Of a stretch of DNA of 50,839 bases, positions 18,032-26,177 are shown one piece after another. Every line of letters starts with the position of its first letter. Position 1 is the stretch's first letter. The notes beneath the pieces were generated by a model. It saw only the letters and a program-made list of their open reading frames with translations. It searched no databases and was not told where the DNA came from. The DNA comes from Hyphomonadaceae bacterium (GTDB lineage: Bacteria; Pseudomonadota; Alphaproteobacteria; Rhizobiales; Hyphomicrobiaceae), in assembly GCA_019747815.1 (NCBI GenBank), contig JAIEQJ010000052.1, positions 1-50,839 of the forward strand. The letters are read 5' to 3'. Made by a program: the position numbers and the translations under genes.

Positions 18032-19206
18032 TGCGGCGGTGCCTTGCGGAACGGCGCATACTCCGCCAGCTCCTCGGTCGCCGCATCGACATACTTGCGT
18101 TCGCGCGCCAGATAGTCGCCGATGGCGCGGCGCAGTGCCGGATCGACGATATGGTGCGCTGAATAGGTTTTCGTCGGCAGGTATCCTCGCGCCAGCTTGT
18201 GCTCGCCCTGTGCGCCGGCTTCCACCCGGGCCATCCTGTGCTGAATGGCGTAGTCGATGGCTTGGTAGTAGCACAGCTCGAAATGCAGGAACGGGTGGTG
18301 CTCGACGGCGCCCCAGTAGCGCCCGAACAGGCAATCGCCGCCGATCAGATGCAGCGCGCCGGCAATGGGACGGCCAGCGCGCTTGGCCAGCATCAGCAGG
18401 CAATGCTCGCCGACACCACCGGCACCGAGCAGCGAGAAGAACTTGCGGTTGAGATAGGGCCGCCCCCACTTGCGTGATCCCGTTTCCGTGTAGAACGCGA
18501 AGAAGGCGTCCCAGTCGCCTTCGGTGATTTCGCGGCCCCTGAGCCAGACGATGTCGAGCCCGGCCGCGACCGCCTGCTCGCGCTCCTTGCGCATGGCCTT
18601 GCGCTTGCGCGATGCGAGCGAGGCCAGGTAGTCGTCGAACGTGGCGTAGCCGGCGTTGCTCCAGTGGAACTGCTGGTCGGTACGCTGCAGGAAACCGCAC
18701 GCGCCGAGACGGCGCCACTCGCCTTCGCTGAGAAACGTGACGTGCAGGCCGGATATCCCATTGCGCTCTGCGATCTCCGCGGCGCCGGCCGCGAGCATCC
18801 TCTCGTGGGTCTCGCTGGCAGGCCCCGAACCCACGAGGAGCCGCCGGCCCGGCACGGGCGTGAAGGGAACCGCGATCTGCAGCTTGGGATAGTAGCGCCC
18901 GCCAGCGCGCATGAAGGCTTCCGCCCAGCTGTGGTCGAAGACGTACTCGCCCTGGCTGTGCGCCTTCAGATAGCACGGCGCGCAGCCAGCGATCTCGCCG
19001 TCGGCCAGCCTCAGCGCCAGATGGCGCGGCGCCCAGCCGGTACGTCCGCCGACCGTTCCAGCGTCCTCGAGGGCGTGCAGGAAGGCATGGGCGATGAACG
19101 GATTGAATGTGGCAGGGTCCGGATTGGCGCAGGCATCCCAGGCCCCGGCAGGGATATCGGCGATCCGAGGCACCACCTCGATCTTTGCGGCGTCCGCTCT
19201 GCTCAT
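18022..19206 (-). CDS. GNAT/FemAB-like protein (DUF482, peptidogalycan biosynthesis type)
   Basis: 394-residue cytosolic protein of the COG3146/DUF482 group, which belongs to the GNAT superfamily near FemAB peptidyltransferases. Visible family features are 'NPFIAHAFLHALEDAG', 'GWAPRHLALR', 'GEYVFDHSWAEAF', 'YYPKLQIAVPFTPVPGRRLL', 'RKRKAMRKER', 'FEFCYYQ-like FELCYYQAIDYAI' and 'EAGAQGEHKLARGYLP'. Transfer of an amino acid or acyl group is inferred; the substrate is unknown. The ATG at 19206 was chosen; an in-frame TTG at 19245 is less likely. A GDPD gene lies upstream on the same strand, 150 bp away. Confidence 0.8.
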   Translation of the reverse strand: MSRADAAKIEVVPRIADIPAGAWDACANPDPATFNPFIAHAFLHALEDAGTVGGRTGWAPRHLALRLADGEIAGCAPCYLKAHSQGEYVFDHSWAEAFMRAGGRYYPKLQIAVPFTPVPGRRLLVGSGPASETHERMLAAGAAEIAERNGISGLHVTFLSEGEWRRLGACGFLQRTDQQFHWSNAGYATFDDYLASLASRKRKAMRKEREQAVAAGLDIVWLRGREITEGDWDAFFAFYTETGSRKWGRPYLNRKFFSLLGAGGVGEHCLLMLAKRAGRPIAGALHLIGGDCLFGRYWGAVEHHPFLHFELCYYQAIDYAIQHRMARVEAGAQGEHKLARGYLPTKTYSAHHIVDPALRRAIGDYLARERKYVDAATEELAEYAPFRKAPPHQV

Positions 19207-19355
19207 CCTACTTTCAAACGCTGTCCGCTGAGCCTCGACATGCAATTTTGAGACTACAGCACTGTGGCGGCAAAGTCCCGACTTCGCCGCGCATGCCGCA
19301 TGCCGTGCCGCTCATGCTTGCGGTGCGCGAGCCTGCGAACACGTTTCGGGAAAGC

Positions 19356-20159
19356 TCAGGCTTCATAGCCTTCGAAAATCGGCGCATCCGCCCAGCGCGC
19401 CGCCGCCGCACGCTGCCGCGGCGTTCGCACGGTCCACGTGAACAGCAGCAGGTCCGGGGCGTGCAGCGACATCCACTTGCGTGCCGCCGCAACCAGCTTC
19501 ACATCGACCGCATAGAAACCAAGGCCGGCGCGTCCCGCCCCGACGGTGCGAGAGATCGTGGTCCCTTCACGCTTGCTGCCCTTGCCCGCCCAAAGGCTGG
19601 CGAGGACCTGCTGGCCACCGACGACCGCGCCGCGCGGGATCTTTGGCGCCCGCTCCGCGAGGGCCGCGACAACGGCACTGTTGAACGACATCAGGGCGAT
19701 GGGACCTTGGTAGGCGCGCGCGGCCTGCGCGATCCTTGCCACGAAGGCCGTATGCACGCCGGGGTCCTTGCCTTTCACCTCCACGAGCAAAGGCACGCGG
19801 CCGGCCACGAGATCCAGGAATTGTGCGAAAGTGAGGATCTTCTCATCCAGGCCCTTGTAGCGGAACCTCGCCAGCATCACCGGCGAATGGGCATCGATGA
19901 AGCCGGTGGCCGCCATCAGCCGGTCGAGTCTTTCGTCGTGGAACACCATGGGCGTGCCGTCGCTCGCCGGCTGCAGGTCGCACTCGATGCCGTAGCCCCT
20001 CTCGATGGCGGCCTGGAATGCCGGTGCCGTGTTCTCCAGGCGTCCCTGGTTCCGGTCATGCAGGCCGCGATGCGCGATCGGCCTGACGAAAGTGTCGCGG
20101 TCGAGCAGGGGTCCCCCATGCTGCCGCCGGATGCCCGGGTCACGCTTGAATGCAATCAT
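19356..20159 (-). CDS. Glycerophosphodiester phosphodiesterase family protein
   Basis: Hydrolyses glycerophosphodiesters to glycerol-3-phosphate and an alcohol. The 267-residue TIM-barrel protein has the signature 'IAHRGLHDRNQG' with 'LENTAPAFQAAIERGYGIECDLQ' in adjoining segments, 'MVFHDERLDRL' (HD motif) and 'PLLVEVKG' (Glu ligand). No signal peptide, so cytosolic, like UgpQ. The ATG at 20159 has AGGAA upstream. It diverges from eipB. Confidence 0.88.
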   Translation of the reverse strand: MIAFKRDPGIRRQHGGPLLDRDTFVRPIAHRGLHDRNQGRLENTAPAFQAAIERGYGIECDLQPASDGTPMVFHDERLDRLMAATGFIDAHSPVMLARFRYKGLDEKILTFAQFLDLVAGRVPLLVEVKGKDPGVHTAFVARIAQAARAYQGPIALMSFNSAVVAALAERAPKIPRGAVVGGQQVLASLWAGKGSKREGTTISRTVGAGRAGLGFYAVDVKLVAAARKWMSLHAPDLLLFTWTVRTPRQRAAAARWADAPIFEGYEA

Positions 20160-20319
20160 TGCAGGTTCCTGAAAATTCCCGCAAAGGCACGGCGGGACGG
20201 GGGGCGTGGGGCAGCAGTCTTGTCAGTGCGGGGGTTGCTTTGCAAGAGAACGCCTGCCAGTTACGGTATGGCAAGGCTTGGGTCATAGAACTGCCCTTCT
20301 CTGCGGGAAAGACGGAGTG

Positions 20320-21189
20320 ATGACAGACACCGGTTTTGCGCGTTCGCTGTTGGCCGCGCTCGGGGCTTGCGCCGTGTGGCTGCTGGTGCCGCCGCAGAGC
20401 GGTATGGCGGCGCCCGATGGCGTTTTTCTCGCTCCGCACCGTGCCATCTACGAGCTGACGCTTGCAACCACCCGCGGCGGCACGGGCGTCACCTCGGTCA
20501 TCGGCCGCATGGCCTACGACCTCACGGGCTCGGCGTGCGAAGGCTATACGCAGAACATGCGGTTTGTGACGCGGATGACCAATCAGACCGGCAACGCCGT
20601 TGTCACCGACCTGCGCTCCACGACCTGGGAGGATGCCCGCGGCAAGCGCTTTCGCTTCGATTCCAGCCAGTATCGCGACGAGAAGGCGACCGAAAGCACG
20701 GTGGGTGATGCGGCCCGGCCGGGCGCCAGCGAGGACATCAAGGTCGAGTTGACCAAGCCCGCCAAGAAGAACATCTCGATCCCCTCGCGCGCCTATTTCC
20801 CGGTGCAGCATACGATTGCACTTCTCGATGCGGCCAAGGCCACCAAGACCTCGTTCCGCGCCGATCTCTACGACGGCTCGGAGAAGGGCGAGAAAGTCTA
20901 CGACACGGTGGCTGCCATCGGCCGCGCGCGGAGTGCCGGAAGCAACCGTCAGCTGCCCCAGGTGCGCAACGCCGAGAAGCTCGACGGGCTCAGGGGATGG
21001 CCGGTTTCGATCGCCTATTTCGAGCCGGGATCAGGCAAGCAGGATGCACTGCCCGTCTATGAATTCTCATATCTGATGTTTGAGAACGGCGTCTCCCGCA
21101 AGCTCTATATCGACTACGGCGAGTTCGCGCTGCAGGGCGACCTGACCGAGATCGTCTTCCATCCGCCCGCCAAGTGCGAGACGAAGTAG
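20320..21189 (+). CDS. eipB: Periplasmic envelope-integrity protein EipB (DUF1849)
   Basis: Periplasmic beta-spiral protein needed for envelope integrity in Brucella and widespread in Hyphomicrobiales. The 289-residue product has a signal peptide (hydrophobic 'SLLAALGACAVWLLV', cleavage near 'GMAA'), 'APHRAIYELTLATTRGGTGV' at the mature N-terminus, 'GRMAYDLTGSACEGYTQNMR' and a C-terminal 'HPPAKCETK'. The Cys in 'GSACEG' and the Cys near the end match the pair that forms the conserved EipB disulfide. The start is ATG at 20320, with GACGGAG just upstream. Strand-divergent from the GDPD gene. Confidence 0.9.
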   Translation: MTDTGFARSLLAALGACAVWLLVPPQSGMAAPDGVFLAPHRAIYELTLATTRGGTGVTSVIGRMAYDLTGSACEGYTQNMRFVTRMTNQTGNAVVTDLRSTTWEDARGKRFRFDSSQYRDEKATESTVGDAARPGASEDIKVELTKPAKKNISIPSRAYFPVQHTIALLDAAKATKTSFRADLYDGSEKGEKVYDTVAAIGRARSAGSNRQLPQVRNAEKLDGLRGWPVSIAYFEPGSGKQDALPVYEFSYLMFENGVSRKLYIDYGEFALQGDLTEIVFHPPAKCETK

Positions 21190-21239
21190 GGCGGGGTGAG
21201 AGCGGTCGCGCCGTCGTGCCGCGCCCGTCGCGAGGGACG

Positions 21240-22160
21240 CTAAGGTTTGCCCCACAGCCGGGCTGCGCCGCGCACGCCGCTGGCATCGCCCCAGCGCGGC
21301 GGCCGCAGGTCGATATGCCCATGCTCCGCAAAGATGAGCGGCGCCATGCGGCCGGGCAGCACCCTATAGAGATGCGAGAGCTGGGAAAGGCCGCCGCCCA
21401 GCACGATCACGTGCGGATCGAAGATGTTGACCACATGCGCCAGTCCACGGGCAAGGCGGCTCGCGTGCCGCTCGAGGCTCGCCCCAGCCTGCGCGTCACC
21501 TTGGCCCGCGCGGGCGGCGATCTCCTCGCTTGTCAGCGTCGCGCCCGTGGCGCGTGCATGATCGGCTTCCAATCCGGGTCCTGAGACCCACGTCTCCATG
21601 CAGCCATGCCGCCCGCACCAGCAGCGCGGCCCCGGATGCTCGTCGCTTGCGGCCCAGGGCAGCGGGTTGTGGCCCCACTCGCCGCCGATGCCGTGCGGTC
21701 CGTCGATGAGTTGGCCGTTGACCACCAACCCGCCTCCGCAGCCGGTGCCCAGGATGACGCCGAACACCGAAGCGGCACCGGCTGCCGCGCCGTCGACGGC
21801 CTCCGACAAGGCAAAGCAGTTGGCGTCGTTGGCGAGGCGCACGGGACGCCCCAGGTCGGCCTCGACATCGCGCGCGAAGGCTCGCCCGTTGAGCCATGTG
21901 GAATTGGCGTTCTGCGCCAGGCCGGTCACGGGCGAGATCGAGCCCGGCATGCCGATCCCGACCGTGCCCTGCGCACCCGCCCCGCGCTCGAGCCGCGCAA
22001 CCATCTCACCAATGGCCTCGACGGTCGCCGCATAGTTGTGGCGAGGAGCCGCCATGCGGTGCTCGGCGATGACGGTGCCGCCGGGCTCCATCGCAATGCC
22101 GGCGATCTTGGTGCCGCCGAGGTCGATGCCAAGGCGCACCCTGGGCCTGCCGTCCGTCAT
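21240..22160 (-). CDS. ROK family sugar kinase (fructokinase/GlcNAc kinase-like)
   Basis: 306-residue cytosolic kinase. N-terminal phosphate-binding 'LGIDLGGTKIAGIAM', adenosine-loop 'GVILGTGCGGGLVVNG', and the ROK zinc signature: His in 'GEWGHNPL' with 'CWCGRHGCMETW'. 'NDANCFALSEA' supplies the catalytic Asp. Substrate could be fructose, glucose or N-acetylglucosamine. The ATG overlaps the DUF3572 stop by 4 nt (22157-22160), so DUF3572 and the kinase are coupled. No PTS or sugar transporter is nearby. Confidence 0.88.
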   Translation of the reverse strand: MTDGRPRVRLGIDLGGTKIAGIAMEPGGTVIAEHRMAAPRHNYAATVEAIGEMVARLERGAGAQGTVGIGMPGSISPVTGLAQNANSTWLNGRAFARDVEADLGRPVRLANDANCFALSEAVDGAAAGAASVFGVILGTGCGGGLVVNGQLIDGPHGIGGEWGHNPLPWAASDEHPGPRCWCGRHGCMETWVSGPGLEADHARATGATLTSEEIAARAGQGDAQAGASLERHASRLARGLAHVVNIFDPHVIVLGGGLSQLSHLYRVLPGRMAPLIFAEHGHIDLRPPRWGDASGVRGAARLWGKP

Positions 22161-22459
22161 GGGCTTGCGGCTCCGCTGCCGGCGTGCTGCAGCAGAGCCA
22201 GGGCCGGCGCAACCGTCTCGGGCGAAATCGATGCGTTGGCCGCAAACACGAGCAGGAGCGATTCGTCACTGACCAGATGCTCCAGCACGGCGGCCAGGAA
22301 TTCGGGCGCCTCGACCTGCGCGCGGATCTGATCGGGAGTGAGGCCCGTCACCGCCAGAAACCGGGACAGTCGCCCCGGCTCCTCGGCCAGGAACGCAAGC
22401 CCCTGAGCGGCAATGCCTTCTGCCGCCTCGCGCGTCACAGTCAGGCGATTTCTAAACAT
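22157..22459 (-). CDS. DUF3572 family protein
   Basis: 100-residue, mostly helical protein. Family-like segments are 'AEGIAAQGLAFLAEEPGRLSRFLAVTGL', in parts, 'PDQIRAQVEAPEFLAAVLEHL' and 'DESLLLVFAANASI'. Function unknown. Commonly found next to divK-pleD in alphaproteobacteria, here divergent from divK across 195 bp. Its TGA overlaps the ROK kinase start (ATGA). Confidence 0.82.
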   Translation of the reverse strand: MFRNRLTVTREAAEGIAAQGLAFLAEEPGRLSRFLAVTGLTPDQIRAQVEAPEFLAAVLEHLVSDESLLLVFAANASISPETVAPALALLQHAGSGAASP

Positions 22460-22654
22460 GTCTCATTCGTAACCATACCGCGCAGCTGCAAACGCATCTT
22501 AAACAGTTGGTTACGCATTCTGAAGCACAGTCGCCTCCAGGCCTGCGTAGAATCGGTGCAAGACTAACAGGGGGCGAGGGGCGGGCTCGCGGGGCGCATG
22601 ACGTATCACGAAACCAGCAAAGCTATTTCGAGTCGCCAGCCCGAGGCACGGCAG

Positions 22655-23026
22655 ATGGGCAAGACCGTCCTGATCGTGGAGGACAACGAGCTCAATATGA
22701 AGCTCTTCCACGATCTGCTCGATGCGCACGGCTACCGCACCTTGCAGACGCGCAACGGCATGGAAGCGCTGCAACTGGCGCGCGAGCAGCGGCCGGATCT
22801 CATCCTCATGGATATCCAGCTCCCCGAGGTGTCCGGGCTTGAGGTCACCAAATGGCTCAAGGATGACGAGACCTTGCGCGACATTCCGGTGATCGCCGTC
22901 ACGGCCTTTGCCATGAAGGGCGACGAGGAGCGCATCCGCCAGGGCGGCTGCGAGGCCTACATCTCAAAGCCCATTTCGATTGCGATGTTTCTCGACACGG
23001 TGCGCCGGTACGTCGGAGAAGCGTGA
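22655..23026 (+). CDS. divK: Cell-cycle response regulator DivK
   Basis: Single-domain receiver that controls the DivJ/PleC kinases and the CckA-CtrA pathway at the cell poles. The 124-residue protein matches Caulobacter DivK closely: '[20 protein letters not shown]', '[20 protein letters not shown]' with phospho-Asp53, '[15 protein letters not shown]' and '[11 protein letters not shown]' with the conserved Lys. No output domain. ATG at 22655 gives the canonical start; the frame is open to 22598 but that extension is not conserved-looking. pleD follows after 35 bp. Confidence 0.95.
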   Translation: MGKTVLIVEDNELNMKLFHDLLDAHGYRTLQTRNGMEALQLAREQRPDLILMDIQLPEVSGLEVTKWLKDDETLRDIPVIAVTAFAMKGDEERIRQGGCEAYISKPISIAMFLDTVRRYVGEA

Positions 23027-23061
23027 AGGACCATTGTACCCGTGCGTAGCGAAGGTGCGTT

Positions 23062-24432
23062 ATGACCGCTCGTGTCCTGGTCGTTGACGATATCCTGGCC
23101 AACGTCAAGCTGCTCGAGGCGCGCCTGTCGGCCGAATACTTCGAGGTGCTCACGGCCCACAACGGCCGGGAGGCGCTTCAGGTGCTCGGGGCCGAGCGCA
23201 TCGATGTCGTGCTGCTCGACGTCATGATGCCGGGCATGGACGGGTTCGAGGTCTGCCGCCGCATCAAGGCCGACCCCAGAACCATGCACCTGCCGGTCGT
23301 CATGATCACGGCCTTGGATCAGCCGACGGACAAGATCCAGGGGCTGCGGGTCGGCGCCGACGATTTTCTTGCCAAGCCGGTCGACGATATCGGCCTCATC
23401 ACCCGCGTCAGGAACCTGGCGCGCCTCAAGGCGCTCAATGACGAGATGCTTCTGCGCATGGCGAGCGGCGCCGAGATCGGCCTTGTGCCCGGCGCCGGGC
23501 CGGACTTGGGCAAGGCGGAGGCTGGCGCGCGCATCCTGCTGGTGGAGGACCAGGAGCGCGCGGTGCAGCGTGTGGTCGCGGCGCTGACCAGGATGCACAC
23601 GGTGGACCAAACGACGGAGCCGCGGGAGGCGCTGGCCCGCCTTGGCGAGGGCGCCTGTGATCTGCTGATCGTCAGCCTCTCGCTCGTCGGTGCCGACGGG
23701 CTGCGGCTGTGCAGCCAGGTGCGTTCGCTGGAGCGTCTTCGGCACCTTCCGATCATGGTTGTTGCGGAGCCGACCGACGAGCAGCGCCTTTTGCGCGCGC
23801 TCGACATGGGTGTGAACGACTATCTCATTCGGCCCATCGACCGCCACGAGCTGATCGCGCGCGTGCGCACGCAGATCCGGCGCAAGCGCCACTCGGACTT
23901 CTTGCGCAACAGCCTCAGCGCGAGTCTGGAGCTGGCTGTGATGGACGCGCTGACAGGCCTGTTCAACAGACGCTACCTGGAGACCCACGCCAAGGCGCTC
24001 ACCGAGAAGGCGAGCAGAACGGGCAGCCCGCTTTCGGTGCTGGTTGTCGACATTGATCACTTCAAGTCGGTCAACGATACGTATGGCCATGCCGCAGGTG
24101 ACAGCGTGCTGCGCGAGTTTGCTCAGCGCCTGCGCCGCAATACGCGCGGGGTCGATCTCGTCTGCCGCATGGGCGGGGAGGAGTTCATCATCGTCATGCC
24201 GGACACACCGCTGTGGCGGGCGCGACAGGTGGCGGAGCGTCTGTTGTCGTGCATCGCGGCCGAGCCCTTTCGAGTGAGCGCCGCCACCCAGGTTCCGGTG
24301 ACCGCCAGTGTCGGTCTCGCCGCGCTTGAAATCCCGGGGGAGGGCATGGATGCCCTGTTCGGCCGCGCCGACCGAGCCCTCTATGCGGCAAAACGCGAAG
24401 GCCGCAATCGCGTGGTCGCCAACGCCGCTTGA
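23062..24432 (+). CDS. pleD: Diguanylate cyclase response regulator PleD
   Basis: Makes c-di-GMP at the developing pole in Caulobacter. The 456-residue protein has two receiver domains, the first with phospho-Asp53 ('VVLLDVMMPGMDGFEVC'), the second degenerate ('LLIVSLSLVGADG' lacks the acceptor Asp), and a C-terminal GGDEF domain. The active site is GGEEF at about 371-375, and the inhibitory c-di-GMP I-site RxxD is at 362-365 ('RGVD'), so product inhibition should be intact. ATG at 23062 with GAAGGTG upstream. Likely co-transcribed with divK. Confidence 0.95.
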   Translation: MTARVLVVDDILANVKLLEARLSAEYFEVLTAHNGREALQVLGAERIDVVLLDVMMPGMDGFEVCRRIKADPRTMHLPVVMITALDQPTDKIQGLRVGADDFLAKPVDDIGLITRVRNLARLKALNDEMLLRMASGAEIGLVPGAGPDLGKAEAGARILLVEDQERAVQRVVAALTRMHTVDQTTEPREALARLGEGACDLLIVSLSLVGADGLRLCSQVRSLERLRHLPIMVVAEPTDEQRLLRALDMGVNDYLIRPIDRHELIARVRTQIRRKRHSDFLRNSLSASLELAVMDALTGLFNRRYLETHAKALTEKASRTGSPLSVLVVDIDHFKSVNDTYGHAAGDSVLREFAQRLRRNTRGVDLVCRMGGEEFIIVMPDTPLWRARQVAERLLSCIAAEPFRVSAATQVPVTASVGLAALEIPGEGMDALFGRADRALYAAKREGRNRVVANAA

Positions 24433-24530
24433 TGCATCCGTCTTGTATAAGTATCTGATATAATTATAAATTTAGAGTGCGAGCGAGATGCAGTGAACAG
24501 GCCTAAATTTGAACACTCGACTATGATGAA

Positions 24531-24546
24531 TTTGTTGGACAGGGGA
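24531..24546 (+). repeat. Direct repeat copy 1 (pairs with 24618-24633)
   Basis: TTTGTTGGACAGGGGA here and TTTGTTGAACAGGGGA at 24618-24633 match at 15 of 16 positions, 87 bp apart. Possibly ends of related, decayed insertion sequences. Confidence 0.65.
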
Positions 24547-24617
24547 GAATCGGCCACAGGCGCTTACCAAGCCATTGGAAACGTTATCGGAGTATTGCCA
24601 AGTTACGTTTGATCTGC

Positions 24618-24633
24618 TTTGTTGAACAGGGGA
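24618..24633 (+). repeat. Direct repeat copy 2 (pairs with 24531-24546)
   Basis: TTTGTTGAACAGGGGA, one mismatch to the first copy. It is followed by TACTGAGCGGGAGG, which does not match the sequence after copy 1, so homology is limited to this block. Confidence 0.65.
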
Positions 24634-24950
24634 TACTGAGCGGGAGGAGGGACCAGCGGGATCCAGCGTAGGCGCGCCGCGCATCGCGGTCCGTTATCCA
24701 GTGAAATTCAGAGATCCTCACGGACTTTCAGGTCCGCCGCATCTCCTGATGCCGTGAGGTGATGATCGTCCCGTAACGGCTAGGAGTGGCCTCCTCTAGT
24801 GATGCCGTGTTGGGCCGATCGATAGCCAGGTCAATGGCCAACGCCCTCTTTGGTCCATGACTTGGCAGGCCGGCGCCGGGGCTGCTCGGACTTCTACCCC
24901 GCTGCCGATGTCAGACTCGACGCCGGCCACCATTTCTTCCCCTCGCAATG

Positions 24951-25004
24951 CCAGTGGAACGACACGGGCCAGTGGAACGACACGGGCCAGTGGAACGACA
25001 CGGC
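24951..25004 (+). repeat. 18-bp tandem repeat, three copies
   Basis: CCAGTGGAACGACACGGG repeated head to tail: copies at 24951-24968, 24969-24986 and 24987-25004, the last ending GGC. There are no spacers, so it is not a CRISPR array. The unit is a multiple of three, but no frame through it gives a recognisable protein. Confidence 0.95.
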
Positions 25005-25121
25005 GGCACCCGGTCCCGGCCGACCGTGACTGGGAGATTGCATCGCGCGCACGAGCACACTCCCCATCCCGGAGAGACAACGGCCGGCAGAAAAGCGAAC
25101 TTTGCGCGAAAATTCGCGCCG

Positions 25122-25289
25122 CTACTTAATCTTGGCTTCTTTGAAATCGACGTGCTTGCGTGCGACCGGATCGTACTTGCGGAAACTGATCTTATCCGTT
25201 GCCGTCCGCGGATTCTTCTTGGTCACATAGAAGAATCCAGTGCCCGCTGTGCTGAGCAGCTTGATCTTCTGCGTAATCGGTTTGGCCAT
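25122..25289 (-). CDS. rpmG: 50S ribosomal protein L33
   Basis: 55-residue ribosomal protein read as [18 protein letters not shown], then [29 protein letters not shown] and DFKEAKIK. This is the alphaproteobacterial L33 type without the Cys-x2-Cys zinc pairs, hence the zinc-independent form. The ATG at 25289 and TAG at 25122-25124 give the exact family length. It is the last gene of the long minus-strand block, 63 bp after the NUDIX gene. A GCGCGA/TCGCGC hairpin at 25104-25119 follows the stop directly but has only a weak T-run. Confidence 0.97.
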   Translation of the reverse strand: MAKPITQKIKLLSTAGTGFFYVTKKNPRTATDKISFRKYDPVARKHVDFKEAKIK

Positions 25290-25352
25290 GTGTTCCCGGC
25301 TTTGTCACGCGAGTGTCATTGACATCGGCGGCACTCTATCCGCTCGTCTTGG

Positions 25353-26135
25353 TTAGTCAAGATTGGAGTCAGGGTTAATGAGGTCGCGGTGGAAATTTCC
25401 GTTCCTGCGATGATAGAAAGGTACGGGGGCATCCGATTTTCGCAAGGCGCCTGCGGCGATCCGCTCGCCCAGATCCTCCAGCACGACTCGTGTGATATTC
25501 GGTAGTTCGAGCCCGCGTGCCTGGGCAATCGAATGCCATTCGATGTCAGAGAGCTCGCCATCGGCAATCGCGATCTTGTGAACGATGGCGTCGGCTGGAG
25601 CACAGAAGAAGCGCGTGTCGAAGCGGCGCGGCCGTCCGGGCGGCGTGATGGCGCGCGCGAAAAATGTGAGCTGGGCGAGCGCCGGCTGGAAGCCGTGCGC
25701 ATAGAAGTCCTGCCAGGCTTTCGTTCTTGGTGCTGCCGTCGTCTGCGCGGGCTTGCCGATCAGCAATCCCGCCTCCTCGAAGGTTTCACGCACCGCCGCG
25801 AGAGCCAGCGCTCTGGCACGCGCGGGACTTGGGTGACCCTTCATCGCCACCATCAGTTTCTTCAGGTCACCCGGCTCGAGATCATCCTCCACCGCGATGT
25901 GCCGGTCGCCAGGATCGACACGACCGCCGGGAAACACGTAGCGGCCCGGCATGAACACCAGGTCGTGACGACGGCGCCCCAGCAGCACGCGCGGCTCGCC
26001 GGACGAGCTGTCGACGACGATCAGCGTCGCAGCATCCCGGGGGCGCAGCGTTCTGCGCGACTGGTGCGGCTTTGCATCGAGGCGCATCGGTGTCGGTGGC
26101 TCTTGCGTGGTGCGGGCAGGACGATCTAGCGCCAT
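25353..26135 (-). CDS. NUDIX hydrolase family protein
   Basis: 260-residue pyrophosphohydrolase. The NUDIX box is split: 'GRYVFPGGRVDPGD' is followed by about 35 residues, then 'AAVRETFEEAGLLIG', which holds the REx2EEx(A/S)G metal-binding core. Such insertion-bearing boxes occur in the NUDT19-like/COG0494 group. Substrate unknown (coenzyme A or other NDP-X compounds are possible). The ATG at 26135 is preferred over the TTG at 26159. It lies 42 bp after rnr and 63 bp before rpmG, in the conserved rnr-NUDIX-rpmG order. Confidence 0.85.
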   Translation of the reverse strand: MALDRPARTTQEPPTPMRLDAKPHQSRRTLRPRDAATLIVVDSSSGEPRVLLGRRRHDLVFMPGRYVFPGGRVDPGDRHIAVEDDLEPGDLKKLMVAMKGHPSPARARALALAAVRETFEEAGLLIGKPAQTTAAPRTKAWQDFYAHGFQPALAQLTFFARAITPPGRPRRFDTRFFCAPADAIVHKIAIADGELSDIEWHSIAQARGLELPNITRVVLEDLGERIAAGALRKSDAPVPFYHRRNGNFHRDLINPDSNLD

Positions 26136-26177
26136 GGCGGACACGTCAAGGGTCGGCAACGCCGCGTGTCGGCCCGT

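Larger units (their letters stand above)
24433..25121. other. Gene-free stretch after pleD, partly AT-rich, with repeats
   Basis: 689 bp with no supported gene. Bases 24440-24640 are markedly AT-richer than the surroundings ('gatataattataaattta'). They contain an imperfect 16-bp direct repeat (24531-24546 and 24618-24633). The segment 24531-24567, read on the minus strand, begins GTAAGCGCC and runs into a CCCCTGT-containing stretch, which recalls IS66-type element ends. A three-copy 18-bp tandem repeat lies at 24951-25004. Short frames here (for example 24796-25080 on the minus strand) show no recognisable domain. It looks like a degraded insertion. Confidence 0.55.

Noticed and set aside
22499-22514. 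CtrA box upstream of divK
   Set aside because: TTAA and TTAC are 8 bp apart, not 7, and the second half-site is imperfect.
24951-25004. CRISPR array
   Set aside because: Repeats are directly adjacent with no spacers, and there are no cas genes.
24796-25129. Short protein-coding frames on either strand around the tandem repeat
   Set aside because: No domain, no ribosome site, and repeat-driven low complexity.
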